Origin: Coptis chinensis
Taxonomy: Eukaryota; Streptophyta; Magnoliopsida; Ranunculales; Ranunculaceae
Direction: 5' to 3'
Assembly: GCA_015680905.1 (NCBI GenBank)
Contig: CM027377.1
Span: 60,533,501-60,597,500, forward strand
Length of the DNA stretch: 64,000 bases
Part shown: piece by piece, positions 32,400 to 45,205 of the stretch
How the letters are laid out: every line of letters begins with the position of its first letter
Position numbering within the stretch: the first letter of the stretch is position 1
Notes under the pieces: model-generated
The model's input: only the letters and a program-made list of their open reading frames with translations
Told to the model about the DNA's origin: nothing
Database searches by the model: none
Program-made: the position numbers and the translations under genes

Positions 32400-32913
32400 T
32401 CTACCGACTTCTTCCCTCACTGCATTATTTTCAACAACACCCAGTTGAAACACTACTCTTCCCCGCTGCAACAACTTTAACCATAATGACACCATTTCAA
32501 GAAACCCACCTAGAGTTAAGACACCAAGTTCAGCTCAGTACCACTCATTTGATTCCAAAGAGACTCATGTTATAAAACTCCTTAACCGATCTTGCAAAGA
32601 AGGTAACTACACTGAAGCACTTTATATTCTTGAGTCTAATGTGAGTAATGGCTACAAACCACATGTTATTTTTTGTACAAAACTCATGAAAGGCTTCTTT
32701 AATTCAAGAAATGTCTCAAAAGCTGTTCGGGTCATGGAGATTTTGGAGTTATACAGAGAGCCTGATGTGTTTGCGTTAATTAGCGGGCCATGTAAGGCAA
32801 ATAGGATTGAGTTTGCAACCAAAGTTTTAGACCGAGGATATTTGCTTGATGTGGTTACTTATAATATACTCATAGGTAGTCTTTGTAGTAGGGGGGAAAA
32901 ACAGTGGTTTTGA
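32400..32913 (+). pseudogene. P-type PPR protein fragment captured by the Helitron
   Basis: The frame reads RNPPRVKTPSSAQYHSFD, then KETHVIKLLNRSCKEGNY, GYKPHVIFCTKLMKGFFNSR, KAVRVMEILE, EPDVFALISGPCKANRIEFA, LLDVVTYNILIGSLCSRG. This is the N-terminal part and first three or four repeats of a P-class PPR protein, close in pattern to the Arabidopsis At3g04760 type. The third and fourth repeats are short by several residues, and similarity stops at 32890. No intron. It lies about 120 bp inside the Helitron 5' end, a common place for captured sequence. Confidence 0.8.
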
Positions 32914-34401
32914 AGCAGTGGTTATGATAATGATAAGTACTGTGTCTCTTCGTTCTACATATTCTTCTGCAAGTGCTCACTAATGAAAACTGTAATGTGA
33001 GTATGAATCGGAAGTAGGTTTTATATCTTTCTCTTACTTGGAATTGGTTAATATGAATTTTCCAAAGCAGAATGCCTTATTTTTCACATCTTTGTAGTTC
33101 ATTGTATATCTTGGAATTTAGTGTGCGATTGATCAAATAGTTTGATTGCTTTTAAGCTTTCTCTTTGCTCTTTCCATTTCTCACTCACATTTCAAGTAGG
33201 CCCATGGCATTGTTTTTCTCTTCTTTTTCAACATGGCGAGCTTGGGCCTCTGCTTCACTTTGCTTCCTATCACCATTTTACTTCGGTCGATTGCACTTTT
33301 TATTGCTATATAGAAATGCTATTACCTTCTAAAGATAGTAAGAAACAAGGATGTTGTAAATATCTATCCTTCGAAAAACTGAAAAGTGAAATTTCTTATC
33401 TTGAAATCACAAGTAACCTCTCGTAGACTTACGTCTCTATTAATTCCCGCTAACCGATAGGGGGAACCATTTACTGGTGAACATCGATAACTCGCTCCCA
33501 TGGTTTACAATTCCGAATTAGGAGAAGGTTTTATATTTTTTGTCTAGGTTCGGTTTTGATGTCTTTAGGCGAGAATTTAAAGTGGTATTGGAAGTCAGAT
33601 GTTATTCAGTGTGGTATAAATTATTTGGATTTGTCACTATGCTTATAACCACTGTTAAGGAGGTACTCAGTCTCACAGTGGACATGGGTCATGGGGAGCA
33701 ATTTGGACTGCTTTATATTGGTGCTGCTTTCATTAGATATTTGTCAATTATTTATCAAACCTAAATAGAAAACTGTTTTACTTCATGTTGTTAGTCAACA
33801 CCATTTTTTAGGTAGTATTTGAATTTTATTTTTTACTTCCAAGTGAGAGGATTGTAGTGGTGTGGTTTTGTTCATGGTATTCATGGTTTTGTTCAGGAGG
33901 ATATTCATGAGCTTCTCTTGAGTTTCACAGAATTTGGTTAGAGCTCCCATAAACCAATATTCCAGGTAAAATATTTCACCCGCTTTTGTTCTTAGAACTC
34001 TCCTTATTAAACCATCATTTCAGTTATGATACTATTTAACTTTCTGCATAATTTCCTTCCTAGGCAATCATGGTGAAAGAGTTTAATTCAGGCCGCGGCA
34101 AGAGTTTAATTGCAACAAAGATGAAATACTATTATGTGATTTCACTTTGTGTCATAACCACTTTTAAATATCACTTGAACATAGTCCGGAGTAACGAAAT
34201 TGTGTTTTTTTTACATAGATTTACACACACCCACACACATATATATTTGTCCAGTTACATATCTATCAACATATTAACGGGCGTATCTTAGGTCGCAACT
34301 TCATTACCACAAACTGGAGAAATGAAAGAGGGGAAAGGAGTCGTTAATTCACACAGTCAATTCCATAGCACGACATCCTATTACGCCTCCCAATCCAATA
34401 T

Positions 34402-34788
34402 ATGTGCCTCCCCATCGAAGATATGCTACGCCCCCGAATCTGGTATATGTGCATCTTAATCGAAGATCTACTCCTTCTCCATTTGATGTGCTTCATAATC
34501 GAAGATCTACGTATTCCTTCTCCATCTGTTGTGCCTCATAATCGAAGATCTCCTCCTTCTCTATCTGTTGTGCCTCCTAATCGAAGATCTAATGCAGCTC
34601 CCAAAAGGCTATCTGTTGTGCCTCCTAATCGAAAATTTACTGCAGCTCCCAATAGGCTATATGTTGTGCCTCCTAATCGAAGATCCACTGCAGTTCCCAC
34701 TAGGCTATATGTTGTGCCTCCTAATCGAAGTTCTATTGCGGTTCCCAATATGTTATCTGTTGTGCCTCCCAGTCAAAGATCTATATAA
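34402..34788 (+). repeat. 48-bp tandem repeats coding a 16-residue Pro/Arg motif
   Basis: Four good units (about 34612-34790), and shorter relatives from 34402, each contain GTGCCTCCTAATCGAAGAT. They encode SVVPPNRRSTA with a variable tail. They sit just before the replicase frame and may be its low-complexity N terminus, with nucleic-acid or nuclear-import character suggested only by the Arg content. Confidence 0.75.
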
Positions 34789-34809
34789 AATCGAAGACAG
34801 AGAGAAAAA

Positions 34810-37334
34810 GATGTTATGTCTGATTACATAGCAGATTCCTTTAAGAAGACGAGGTCAATGTATGAAGTTGGGTCCTCTTCATCAATGTATGATATCTCTC
34901 ACAGAGAAAACCAACCTCCAGTCACAAAAGATGTAACAATGCAAAGTTATGAGGATAACACTATGTAAGTCAAGTGTTTAAATTTTCACTCTTATGTTAG
35001 GTTTTAACATATCGTAAAGCGTGATATATCATAGGTCTATTTTTGCAGTGATCATGATATGACTGGATTTGACGAAAGTGAAGAAGAAATTCTTAATCCT
35101 CATAGTGGCCATGCGCTTCCAGTTCCAAATTGCCGTCACTTTTTAGGAAAGATGGATGTTCTTTGTCTATTTTGTTCGGCCCTTCATTGGAAAGATGAAC
35201 AGTTATCGAAATCAAGGCGCAATCGACCTTTATTTGGAACTTGCTGTTTACAAGGAAAAGTTAAGCTACCGCTTCTTTCTCCACTGCCTCCGGCACTTAA
35301 ATCTTTATTCGAAGGATCTAATAAACGTGCAAGATTATTTCGTGAGCAGATTCGGCAATACAACGTGTGTAATGCCTTTACCAATCTTGGTTGCAAATTT
35401 AATGATCGTGTGTTACATGGACGTGGTCCTACCTCATTCACTGTTCATGGAGAGTTGCAGCATTAAATCGGTTCATTGTTGCCTGATCCAGAGATGGAAC
35501 CTAAGTTTTCACAGCTTTATATTTATGATCCCCTAGCTGCTTTGGATCACCGCCACAATCGTAATCCGAATTTGTCAAGGGAAGTGTTGAAAACTGTATA
35601 AGAAACTCTTCTGCAGACCCACAAGTTTCGTGATATTTATAAGCAAGCATTTGAGGTTTTAACTGAAAATGCTTCTGAGAATAACAATGTTCCGGTCCAT
35701 CTACACTATGATCCACGTTCGGATAGACGAAGGTACAATCTTCCGACAACTGATGAGATTGCAGTGATATTGCCTGGAGATGGGAGTAAGGTTGATGCCA
35801 TGCGTGATATTTTACTTCACTTGAGAGGATGGCATGAGTTGGAACGGATAAGCGAATGTCATCCCGCTTATTTGCCTTTGCATTATGTTCTTTTGTTTCC
35901 TTATGGGGATTTGGGTTGGTCACCTGATTTGAAGTTGTAGGACATCAAGAGAAATGCTCCAAGCAATACAAGACTCACCCAATTATTGTATTACGCCTAC
36001 CGTTTGTTTAAACGACCCATAGAGTACTCATCCATCTTGCTGGGGTGTAAATTGTTGCATGAATTTTTGGTTGATGCTTGGGCTGCATATGAACAGAACC
36101 GGCTGCGATACATTAGACTAAATCAAGACACCATCCGTTCGGATGTGTACAAGTGCTTGATAGATGTTGCACTTGAGGGATTAAGTCCTGATCAAATTGG
36201 CCAACGGTTCATTTTGCCTTCCTCGCATGTTGGAAGTCCAAGGCACATGTACGAGATTTTTCAGGATTCAATGGCTATCACCCGGCACTATAAGCACCCA
36301 GATATTTTTCTTACGGTGATTGCAAACCCTAATTGGTAGGAAATTAAAGATGCGCTCAAAGAACACCAAACTTCGACACTTCGGCCTGAAATAGTTGCAT
36401 GGGTATTCGAGCTGAAACGAAAAACAATTATGAAAGAAATCTTGAAGAATGATATCTTCGGCTGGGTGGTTGCATATGTCTATACCATTGAATTTCAGAA
36501 GCGCGGTCTTCCACACATGCATTGCCTTTTATTTCTCGCGTATGATGACAAGATCTGAAACAGTGAGCAAGTGGATAAATTTGTATGTGCTGAATTCCCA
36601 GATCCCGACACCCACCCTGCATTGTTTGAAACAGTGAAGAAGTGCATGGTTCATGACCCCTGTGGTGATCGAGATCCGAGTACTTCATGTATGGAAAATG
36701 GTTGATGCACCAAAGGCTATCTAAAAGAGTTTGTGGAGGAAACAATTATGGATAAAAAATGGTACTCCATTTACCGAAGGCGCGACACTAGCAAGAAATA
36801 TTTTGTGAAGAGGAAGAATAAAATGGTTAAAGTTGATAATGGAGATGTTGTTCCCTACAATGCATATCTGTATGAAATGTTTGACTGCCATATCAATGTT
36901 GAAGTTTGTGCATCGTGTCAAGCTGTTAAATATATTAACAAGTACATCTACAAAGGCTATGACAAAGCAACAGTGGTGGCGGCAGGAACAAATGATGAGA
37001 TTCAGCAATATATCGATGCAAGGTATATTGGACCAACAGAAGCTGCATGACCTCTATTTCAGAATCCAATGCATAAAGAGTTTTCAAGTGTCCAACGATT
37101 GGCGCTTCATTTGGAAGGCATGCATAGGGTTGTTTTCAATAGCAAAGAGCCCATGGATGCAATTCTTGCCCGAGCCAGAGACCAAACTTCAAAGATCGTG
37201 ACTTTCTTTTAAGCGTTGTCTTTGAAGATCCAGATGCACGAGCATATACCTATCAAGAATTTCCACGACACTATGTTTTCCACAAAAACTCTCAAGAGTG
37301 GACTCCTAGGACTCAGGGACCTTTCATTGGTAGG
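34810..37334 (+). pseudogene. Helitron replicase (HUH endonuclease) half of RepHel
   Basis: An N-terminal exon (MSDYIADSFKKTRSMYE) meets a donor at about 34974 and an acceptor at about 35048. The next part has a zinc-binding region, CLFCSALHWKDE ... GTCCLQGKVKLPLL, then IGSLLPDPEMEPKFSQLYIY and the Helitron_like_N block. The HUH-type motif reads GLPHMHCL (36505-36528). The catalytic two-tyrosine motif reads KYINKYIYKGYDKA (about 36927-36968). The enzyme would nick and join DNA strands in rolling-circle transposition. About eight in-frame stops (for example 35464-35466, 35938-35940, 36338-36340) and at least one frame change make it non-functional. Its N terminus differs from the homeodomain-bearing replicase at 17.85 kb. 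Confidence 0.85.
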
Positions 37335-39352
37335 ATGTATTTTGCAAGCCCTAATGCCGGGGAGAGGTTTTATCTACGCTTGTTACTTACTGTTGTAAAA
37401 GGGCCTACCTCCTTTGCATATCTTTATAAAGTCGGTGATACCGTGTACAACACATACAAAGAAGCATGTTTTGCCCATGGGCTGTTGGAAGCTGATGATG
37501 AGTGGATACAATGCCTAGAAGAGGCGGCGATAATGAAAACTGGATATCAACTGCGGAGGTTGTTTTATGTAATTCTTTTAGAGTGTCATCCGTTACGACC
37601 AGATCTACTTTGGAGCAAATTTGCATCAAGTATATGTGATGATTTTGGACACTGGCTTCGAACAAAACATGGCATCCCAGATCCAACTGATGAGCAAATA
37701 ACAGATTACGGCTTATATCTGGTGGAACAAATCCTTTTAGAATTTGGGAAGACATTGGAAGATTTCCCGCCCATGCCAAAGCAAAAAGAGGATTGGAGCA
37801 AAATTGTTGGCAATAGGCTCATTTGGGAGCAACGCCAACTTCAGCATGAAGGCATAGGAGAAGAGACTGCAGTTGATGTGAGTCGTCTTAATGACGAACA
37901 ACTTCATGCTTACACTGTTGTGACTGATTCAGTATATGGTGACAAGGGCAAACTTTTCTTTTTGAATGGAGCAGCTGGTACAGGGAAAACTTTTTTGTAT
38001 AAAACAATTGCAAAGGCCTGCAGCATGGGTCTTATTGTCATCATGGTGGCATCATCGGGAATTGCATCTTTGTTATTGTCTGGTGGACGCACTGCTCATT
38101 CTACATTTAAGATTCCAATTGATGTGATGGATACCACTTTTTGCGGCTTTGCTAAACATTCCGACCTTGCTAACCTATTTAAAGAAACAAAACTAATTGT
38201 TTGGGACGAGATGCCCATGCAACATAGATACTGTGTTGAGGCTGTGGATAGAACACTTCAAGATATTTGCGGAAACAAGAAGATATTTGGTGGTATCACT
38301 ACAGTTCTTGGTGGTGATTTTCGACAAACACTACCTATTATACCGTTAGGCCAGAGAGAGCAATTTGTTGGTGCATTACTACGGCGCTCTTTCCTTTAGA
38401 GTTATTTAGAAGTTTTGCACTTGGTACAGAACATGCGGCTTGAAATGGCGGAGTTCGAGAATGTCGAATTCGCTGATTTTTTGTTGGAGGTGTGCTATTA
38501 ATGCCTTCTAATTAGAATGTTTTTTCTCTATCAGTTTCATATATAAACGAACTATTTTAGAAACTAATGAATTCATTTTTTGTTTTGATTCATTTAGATT
38601 GGTTCGAATCCCAAAGAATGCGTACAATTGCCGAATGGAATCTGCAAGTGTACCAATATCCAAGAACTCATCTTCTTTGTCTATCCCCAATTGGATGTTA
38701 TGGACACACCGTCTCCAACTTTCTTAACTGATCGTACTATTCTTGTTGCCCGTAATGATGATGTGAGTGCAATTAATGAGGTTGCACTGAATTTGTTCCC
38801 TGGTGAAGCGCTCGAGTATTTGGCTGCAGATAAAATTATCGAAGATGATATTGATAATCCCAGTGGGGCTCACTATCTCATCGAGTTTCTCAACTCCCTC
38901 GACCTTACCACCTTTCAATCTCAAGTTAAAACCTGGATGCCCTATAATGTTGCTCAGGAACATAGCACCTAAAGATGGCCTTTGCAATGGGACACGACTT
39001 ATGGTGCTTCAATGTGCGAGTAAAGTCCTTCAAGCCAAAATTTTGATCGAGAGAAATTCGGAAACCGGTACTCATCCCAAGAATATCTCCGGCTCTCTCA
39101 AATTCAGAGTTGCCTTTCAAACTATCAAGGCGACAATTCCCTGTTCGACTAGCTTATGCCATGACAATTAATAAGTCGCAAGGTCAGTCAGTGAAATATG
39201 TTGGCATTGATTTGAGGACACCGGTTTTCAGTCATGGATAACTCTATGTGGCCATGTCCAGATGTACTTCTTCAAAAAGAATATCTGTTTTTCTTCCACC
39301 TAATGCAAAAAATTGTATCACAAATGTCGTGTACCCAGAAGTTCTTCTCTAA
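37335..39352 (+). pseudogene. Helitron helicase (PIF1-like) half of RepHel
   Basis: The longest frame of the window (37335-38399) carries Walker A GAAGTGKT (about 37970-37993), then [20 protein letters not shown], the Walker B region [12 protein letters not shown], and [12 protein letters not shown]. After a stop at 38397-38399, the QNMRL segment continues to a GT-AG intron (38490-38597). The last exon has a further frame break near 38950 and ends in NVVYPEVLL at 39352. The intron matches the one in the copy at 1703-1799. The enzyme would unwind DNA 5'-to-3' for rolling-circle transposition. Broken by a few stops and frame changes, but less so than the replicase half. Confidence 0.9.
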
Positions 39353-40228
39353 AGACATCGATACCAATGACAAAAGGCGAGTAAGAATTAAAGAATGCTA
39401 CTTTTATTGATTTAGAAATTAAAGAATATGTTGTATCTATATATATACTATGTAAGTTTTTTTTTTATGATAGCGTGGATACTTAAAAGTAAGAATAGAG
39501 ATTATTTCATTTTGAGAATCATCTCTTTTGTAAACAATATGCTAAATGTATCAAGTCTAAAAAAATCATGTGTATGTGGTTTGCTTGCAGGTACCAAGTT
39601 AAATTGTCAGAATTTTTCAGCGACCTGATTGCAATCACTGCTCCATGGCGCATTTATCCATATGGTAGCAGAATGGTGTAAACAGTATGCATAGAGGGGA
39701 GAATGAGAGAAATGAAGAACTTGATCAGTGGGTTGGAGTATTTATTTTATTTTATTTTATTTTTCCCTTTTGTTACTAGAATTAGCCCCAGGTGAAAATT
39801 TATGTAAAGTTTTTTTTAATGTTTAATGAGTTGTCTTTTAGTTTTAGAAATAATTTGTGTTATGTATAAATATGAAGTTATATATTTTGGTATGGTTGAT
39901 CTATGAGAATTGTATTATTTGATTTTCAAGTTATGCCAGGATTTAGGTTTTTGAAATGTTGAAAATACAAAGGAGACTCTGCTGGATTTTTCCTCCCCTT
40001 ATTTTCCTCATTCTCATTCTGATATGTGTTGAATTAATGAATGTGTAAGAATATGTGTAATGAGTTGGTTTGTGAGAAATGAAATGCATAGAATTGCAAT
40101 CATTAAGCTCACTTGAGTATGTGTATGAAATGATTATGAAGTATAAAACTGTTGGAAATTGTTATATAATGGATCCAATGCTACTATAGAGATGGTCTCT
40201 TAGGGTGTTGAAAAACAATGTGTTTAGA

Positions 40229-40255
40229 GTGCCGACTGGCACGGGCATTCACTAG
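40229..40255 (+). other. Helitron 3' terminus of the 8 kb element
   Basis: Stem GTGCC/GGCAC with a 4-nt loop, GGGCATTCA spacer, then CTAG, followed by T. Same layout as at 29391-29418, though the stem is shorter. Confidence 0.65.
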
Positions 40256-41417
40256 TAGAAGAATAGTGGACAGTGTCATTAGTCCCTATTTTGACCAGAG
40301 CAGTACATACTAATGGATATTGATAATTGACAAAATAGTCAATATAGACTAAGCACTCAGTGTGCGAGTGAGTAACTAAATCACTGGTTCAATCAAGAAT
40401 ACTTCAAATCTTTTAAGACGAGGCAGTCAATCACTAATTTTGTCTCTCAGGTTCATTAGTAAATCCCCTGGAACTCCTCTTAATAGGATATTCAAAACAG
40501 CGAAGTGTAAATAATCTGGCCATATATTGTCTTTACGGTCTCAGAAGGTTGTAGGTGTAAACGGGTTTGGTTAGATACAACTTTGCGATAAAGGTTTCAG
40601 GCTTTCAGCATCAAACAAAATCTACAATGTGAAATGTTAGGATTATTATTATGACCACCCAAATTCAGCAAAACAAATCCGTAGAATAACAAATTATCTC
40701 GTGCCAAACCTTCACCAACTCCATTGTCCTGAACTGTTTAGTTATGTCACAAACAACAAATTCTTTCATCCCTATTAACACGCTTGGGTCTCCTAGTAAT
40801 AGAATGGGCCAAGAAAGACTTTTGGGTTTGTCTAAAAGAGGAAAGTCCATTAATTATGTATACAAAAATGTATCACTTCTTTTCTTACAAAAATAGTCTC
40901 TTTACACCCCACTTTATGGGATTAGCACCCATTTGGTAAAAAGTAGAAACAAATAGTTATTTCATCTATGTTCTTCTTCAATACCGGTTTGCACCCCATT
41001 ATGCATGGAAACGAGGTGTCGAGAATTTCACATTTCACGGCAGCGAAATGCCGTGAGAGAAAAGCATCGACGATAGTGAGGTGCCGTGAAAACAAAGAAA
41101 CCACGACATGAAATGACCTTGCCGCGAATGTTTCTAATCCAAAAAAAAAAAGAGAAAAAATCATTAATAGAACTTTAGCAGTTCAGTAACACTTCAAAAG
41201 CTTTGACCTCTGAGACACCATCCGATTCTCTACTTGAAAATTTCTTATACTATTATTTCTACCTCTACATTTTATTTTTATTTTTATATTTTTTTATATT
41301 TTTTATTTTTAAACCAATCATTGAATTACTTGTTTTCGATATTGGTCAAATTTAATTAGTTGCGTTCTCGATAAAAAATCAATATGAGAAACTCATCCAG
41401 TCAATGGTTTTCTCATT
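40256..41417. other. Intergenic, no recognised gene
   Basis: A minus-strand frame at 41164-40922 with a repeated SRH(F/L) phrase has no known domain. Otherwise A+T-rich. Confidence 0.5.
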
Positions 41418-42599
41418 TAATTAGGGTTTTTTGCATTTTGATCCTAGTGATAATAGTGATATTAGGGTTTGGTCCACAATTAATTGTTTATTGCACTTTG
41501 GTCCAAAATTGTTGTTAGCCTGTCAAAAAAATTCATAATACCACTTTTACTCTTAAAATTATTGGCCATCACTTAACTGGTATTTTGCAGTTTGGTCCTA
41601 TGTGATAATAGTGATATTATTTATTGCACTTTGGCCTCGTCAGCCCATCTAAAATTTCATAATACTATATTTACCCTTAAAATCATTGGCCATCATTTAA
41701 TAATTTGTTTTTAATCAACGGCTCGTTTTACACCATCTGTATCTCACTAACCGAGTCCCAAACTTACATTTTATCTTCTTCATATCTTAATACCACAACC
41801 ACCACTACCTTCTGCTCTACCACTCAATTATCACTTCATTCATTACCATTCAACAATCACCGTCATCTAGCTCTCTCAACTTTATACAAAGATAAAAATC
41901 ATTTGTCCTATTGAACTTAAACCTATATAGGACTACAAAAATTAACTTTGAATTAAAAAAAAAAAAAAATAAGATTGGGTATTTGAAATTTCAACTTAAA
42001 CTCCCTAATAAATGAGACAAAAATCTTAACAACCCTTATCTTAACTCGAAATCTAAAAAAAATGAGTATCAAAGATCAACATCAGACTTGAATATTCAAA
42101 GATTGCCAACTAACAAACTTGAAAATATGGTCGTAAAGTGAAAATGTGAGAAATGGGTTTTTGATTGGTAGTTGATTGTGTTAATGGCGGCCATTGCTTT
42201 TGGATGGTGGTGGTGGTGGTGATGATGATTCAGATTATTATGGAGGGTGGAAGTGGTGATGGAGTGGTGTTCAAGAAAAAAAATATTAAATGTCTAAACT
42301 CCACTATTGGATTGAATGAATGAGATGATGTCATGTGTAGTTTTTAGTAATTGGTCCTACTTTTAATAGCAATATTTGCAGTTTGGTCCTCAAGTAGGTC
42401 ACGTGTACGATATGTGCAGGGTATTATGGGAATTTCAAAAAATATATGGACAGAATAGATGTGGGCCGTTCGGTCAACTCATAGTCAACACACTTTAACG
42501 ACAATTTTGGACTAAAGTGCAATAAACGATTAATTGTGGATCAAACTCTAATATCACTATATATTATCACTAGGACCAAAATGCAAAAAACCCTAATTA
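41418..42599. mobile_element. Non-autonomous DNA transposon with about 100-bp terminal inverted repeats (Mutator-like)
   Basis: The left end (41418-41516, TAATTAGGGTTTTTTGCATT) is inverted at the right end (about 42497-42599) with about 90% identity over roughly 100 bp. Long TIRs and about 1.18 kb size fit a non-autonomous MULE or large MITE. No transposase is present. An internal direct repeat links about 41521-41610 with about 41648-41705. A clear target duplication was not found. Confidence 0.8.
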
Positions 42600-43860
42600 T
42601 ATCAAACCGATCTATTTGCGTACAATTCATTCATTTTTAATCTACCCATCACATTTATTTGACTTGCCAATTTTACAATTTTTAAACCTGCTAAGTTTGC
42701 ACTATCTTCTTCATTTTATCTTTAAGTTGTTTCATTTTCTACCTATAAAAAAGACCACTCTCATTTTCTTTGCCAAACATGCCTTGTCTAAGAATTTCTA
42801 ATGGCTTTCGTTTAACTAAAGTTGAAAATGCTCGACAACATCGTAGTGGAATTTGAAAAATCACAGGCCAATGATAAAACAAGACTAAGACTGATTGTTT
42901 TTTCAATTTCTTCGACTTGTGTTTCAAAAGCATAAACACTTCGCAAAACAAAAAAAAAAAAATACATTACTCAATGACTCTGCAAGGTGACAAGAAGCAT
43001 TGGCCAAGTCCAAAGCGTGGATGGATACATGCTTGATCACTTCGTTGTGTTTCAATAACATCCCTCACTCCATCAATCGTCTCATTACCATACTGGCCAC
43101 TTCATCATTCGTTGACCATCATGTCCTCTCTTCTTTAACAATCAGTAGTTTAAACTCTTTTTCATTGACCCACCATATATCATCTCACATACTACAACAC
43201 TTTTCCTACTCTTGGCAAATTCTATTTCTGACTTTTTATCACTACAATCAATGGTAAACATCACAAACAATCAACAATTCATTTATTTTCACCTTCTTTG
43301 CCCATGTAACAAAGAGGGGGTGATGTTCCGGCCCCCACAAATGTGGCCTAATAAATGCCTAATTCAATACAAGCCCAAGCTCAGAATCTACCTACCCACC
43401 TTCCTACAATAAAGCCCATACTCAGAATCTACCTGCCTACGACCTACCTACCTACCACGTAAAATATATATCAATTACACTCATGTTAAATAACTTCCAC
43501 ATTCATTCGAATAACTTCAATTCCATCACACCACTTTCATCAGATTATGTGATAGTTCTCCAACAATTCATCCCACAATTGGAGAACGAGGAAGTAACTG
43601 CACCAACCATGTCTATAAAAGCAGAACTACGTCGAGACTTGATCCCAGCTCCATTTGTTGTGTACATAGGCAGCAATTCAGCTCAGTGGTCTCATCCTCA
43701 AACCAAAACCCTTCCCCACTTTTAATATATTTCTCGATCAATCACAAAATATTACTTCCGACTTAACTAGTGTGTTTTGGCAAATCTTGCTGAAACAGAA
43801 ACCTCCACCATTTTTTTTTTTAATTTTTTTTATGGTACACATCATTCTTAGTGTAATTCA
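42600..43860. other. No recognised gene
   Basis: Several short frames (for example 43000-43257 and 43483-43725) lack any domain. Base composition is A+T-rich with many CA/TC runs. Confidence 0.45.
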
Positions 43861-43865
43861 CTTTG

Positions 43866-44065
43866 CATTCATCAATATAGTGCCTCTCCCCGTTGTAATG
43901 GTTGTAGTATTAGGAAGGTTTTCCCTTCACGGCAATATAGTGCCTCTCCCCGTTGCAATGGTTATGTAACCAAGCTAGTTTTAAGTTTAATAAAATAGGG
44001 GTAAGGGACCTCTCAAAAACCCTACTTGCCTTTCAAAAAAAATAAAAAAAATAAAAAAATAAAGC
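43866..44065 (+). mobile_element. Possible LINE 3' end
   Basis: The tail AAATAGGGGTAAGGGACC, followed by ACTTGCCTTTC and a broken poly-A (about 44035-44063), resembles a plant LINE 3' end. A 31-bp phrase CAATATAGTGCCTCTCCCC is present twice (43873 and 43932). No target duplication was established. Confidence 0.35.
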
Positions 44066-44329
44066 ATAGAAGCTGAAAATACAAGGGAAATTGTTCACCA
44101 CCTTCAGAAGTTTTCATGAAGAACTCATTCGTAAGAGTTCCCTATCCAACTTTTCTCAATAAAACTATTCTTGAAAGATTGAGTTTGTCATATGTCATTG
44201 CCAACAACCTGGTCTCATTTTCCTCCTCTTTAACACAAAGTTTTTCTTGCTTAAAAAAAAAACTTTTTATAAGTCTTCTCTTGCTTCAATTTCATCATAG
44301 CTTGAAATTGCCCATCTAGAATCTCTTCT

Positions 44330-45205
44330 CTATATCTGCAGCTTTCTTTAAATTACTCAACAAAAGCATCCAGATTTTTTGCAATGGATGCAACATTACC
44401 ATTGACAATAGAAGCAACTTTCTTGTTATTCTTGATTTCTTTGCTTTGCTTCCTGCTAATAGACCTCTCCAAAAAACCTTCAGTAATGCTAAGGTTATAT
44501 TCCGAATAAAATGAAGGGCCAGTCTTAGAAGTTGAAAGAAAATGAAGCGTTGAGGGGGTTGATGGTAAGAAATCAAAGCCTTCTAGATCTCCTGATCTTG
44601 CTTTCTTTCTTGGTATTGATGCAAGAGTTTCGTTGCGTAACTGAGTTCTTTGCCACTTTGGCGTATCTTTGACTGGGTTATAACAATCTTGCCATGTCCT
44701 CGCGTCTCCACCCGCTTGGAGGTTGTTCTTTAAGCTTTCTTAGTATGACATGATATTTGTCCAAGAACAGGAAAAAATGCTCCCAATGTTGTCAGACTCC
44801 CTTCCACTTGCGGTTTTTGTTAAAACCTTAAATTTCACACATCCTAGCCATAATTCGTTCCCAATAAACTTATCCTGATTGATCATTTCCTACTATTGGA
44901 TATTCTCCAATCTCAACTCACGCTCTAGTAAGAGCAATGTTTTCTTCATTTGTCCAACTTTGGCACCTACCTTGCTTTTGTGACATTGAGAGTGTAGTTG
45001 TGTGTGAGTTGAGTTGTTTTCACACATCCTAGCCATAATTCGTTCCCAATAAACTTATCCTGATTGATCATTTCCTATTATTGGATCTTCTCCAATCTCA
45101 ACTCACGCTCTAGTAAGAGCAATGTTTTCTTCATTTGTCCAACTTTGGCGCATACCTTGCTTTTGTGACATTGAGAGTGTAGTTGTGTGTGAGTTGAGTT
45201 GTTTG
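44330..45205 (-). pseudogene. PIF/Harbinger-type Myb-like (ORF1) gene fragment
   Basis: The minus strand reads MSQKQG, then SWTNEENIALTRA, EIGEDPIIGNDQSG, VYWERIMARM, the trihelix/Myb-like domain of plant proteins linked to PIF/Harbinger transposons. Downstream are KLKEQPPSG-type linker residues (about 44735) and a lysine-rich SKAKKSR region. Stops interrupt the domain at the W after ALTRA and elsewhere. The N-terminal domain is present twice because of a 185-bp tandem duplication. Confidence 0.5.
44836..45205. repeat. 185-bp tandem duplication
   Basis: Units 44836-45020 and 45021-45205 differ at only about five positions. The unit starts CACACATCCTAGCCATAATT and contains the whole Myb-like segment, so duplication came after the fragment formed and is recent. 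Confidence 0.95.

Larger units (their letters stand above)
32280..40255 (+). mobile_element. Degenerate Helitron with both termini, about 8 kb
   Basis: The 5' end TCTATCTATATAATAAGC follows an A at 32279. The 3' end is hairpin GTGCC-GACT-GGCAC (40229-40242), nine bases, CTAG (40252-40255), then T. Contents in order: a captured PPR exon (about 32400-32913), a stretch without recognised genes (32914-34400), a repeat-coding region (34402-34788), replicase (34810-37334), helicase (37335-39352), and an A+T-rich tail (39353-40228) with a (TTTTA)n run near 39741-39763. Many stops break the replicase, so this copy cannot act on its own. Both ends fitting the A/T insertion rule makes the boundaries credible. 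Confidence 0.7.

Noticed and set aside
34536-34748. Minus-strand frame with Leu/Gly repeats
   Set aside because: Shadow of the plus-strand 48-bp repeats.
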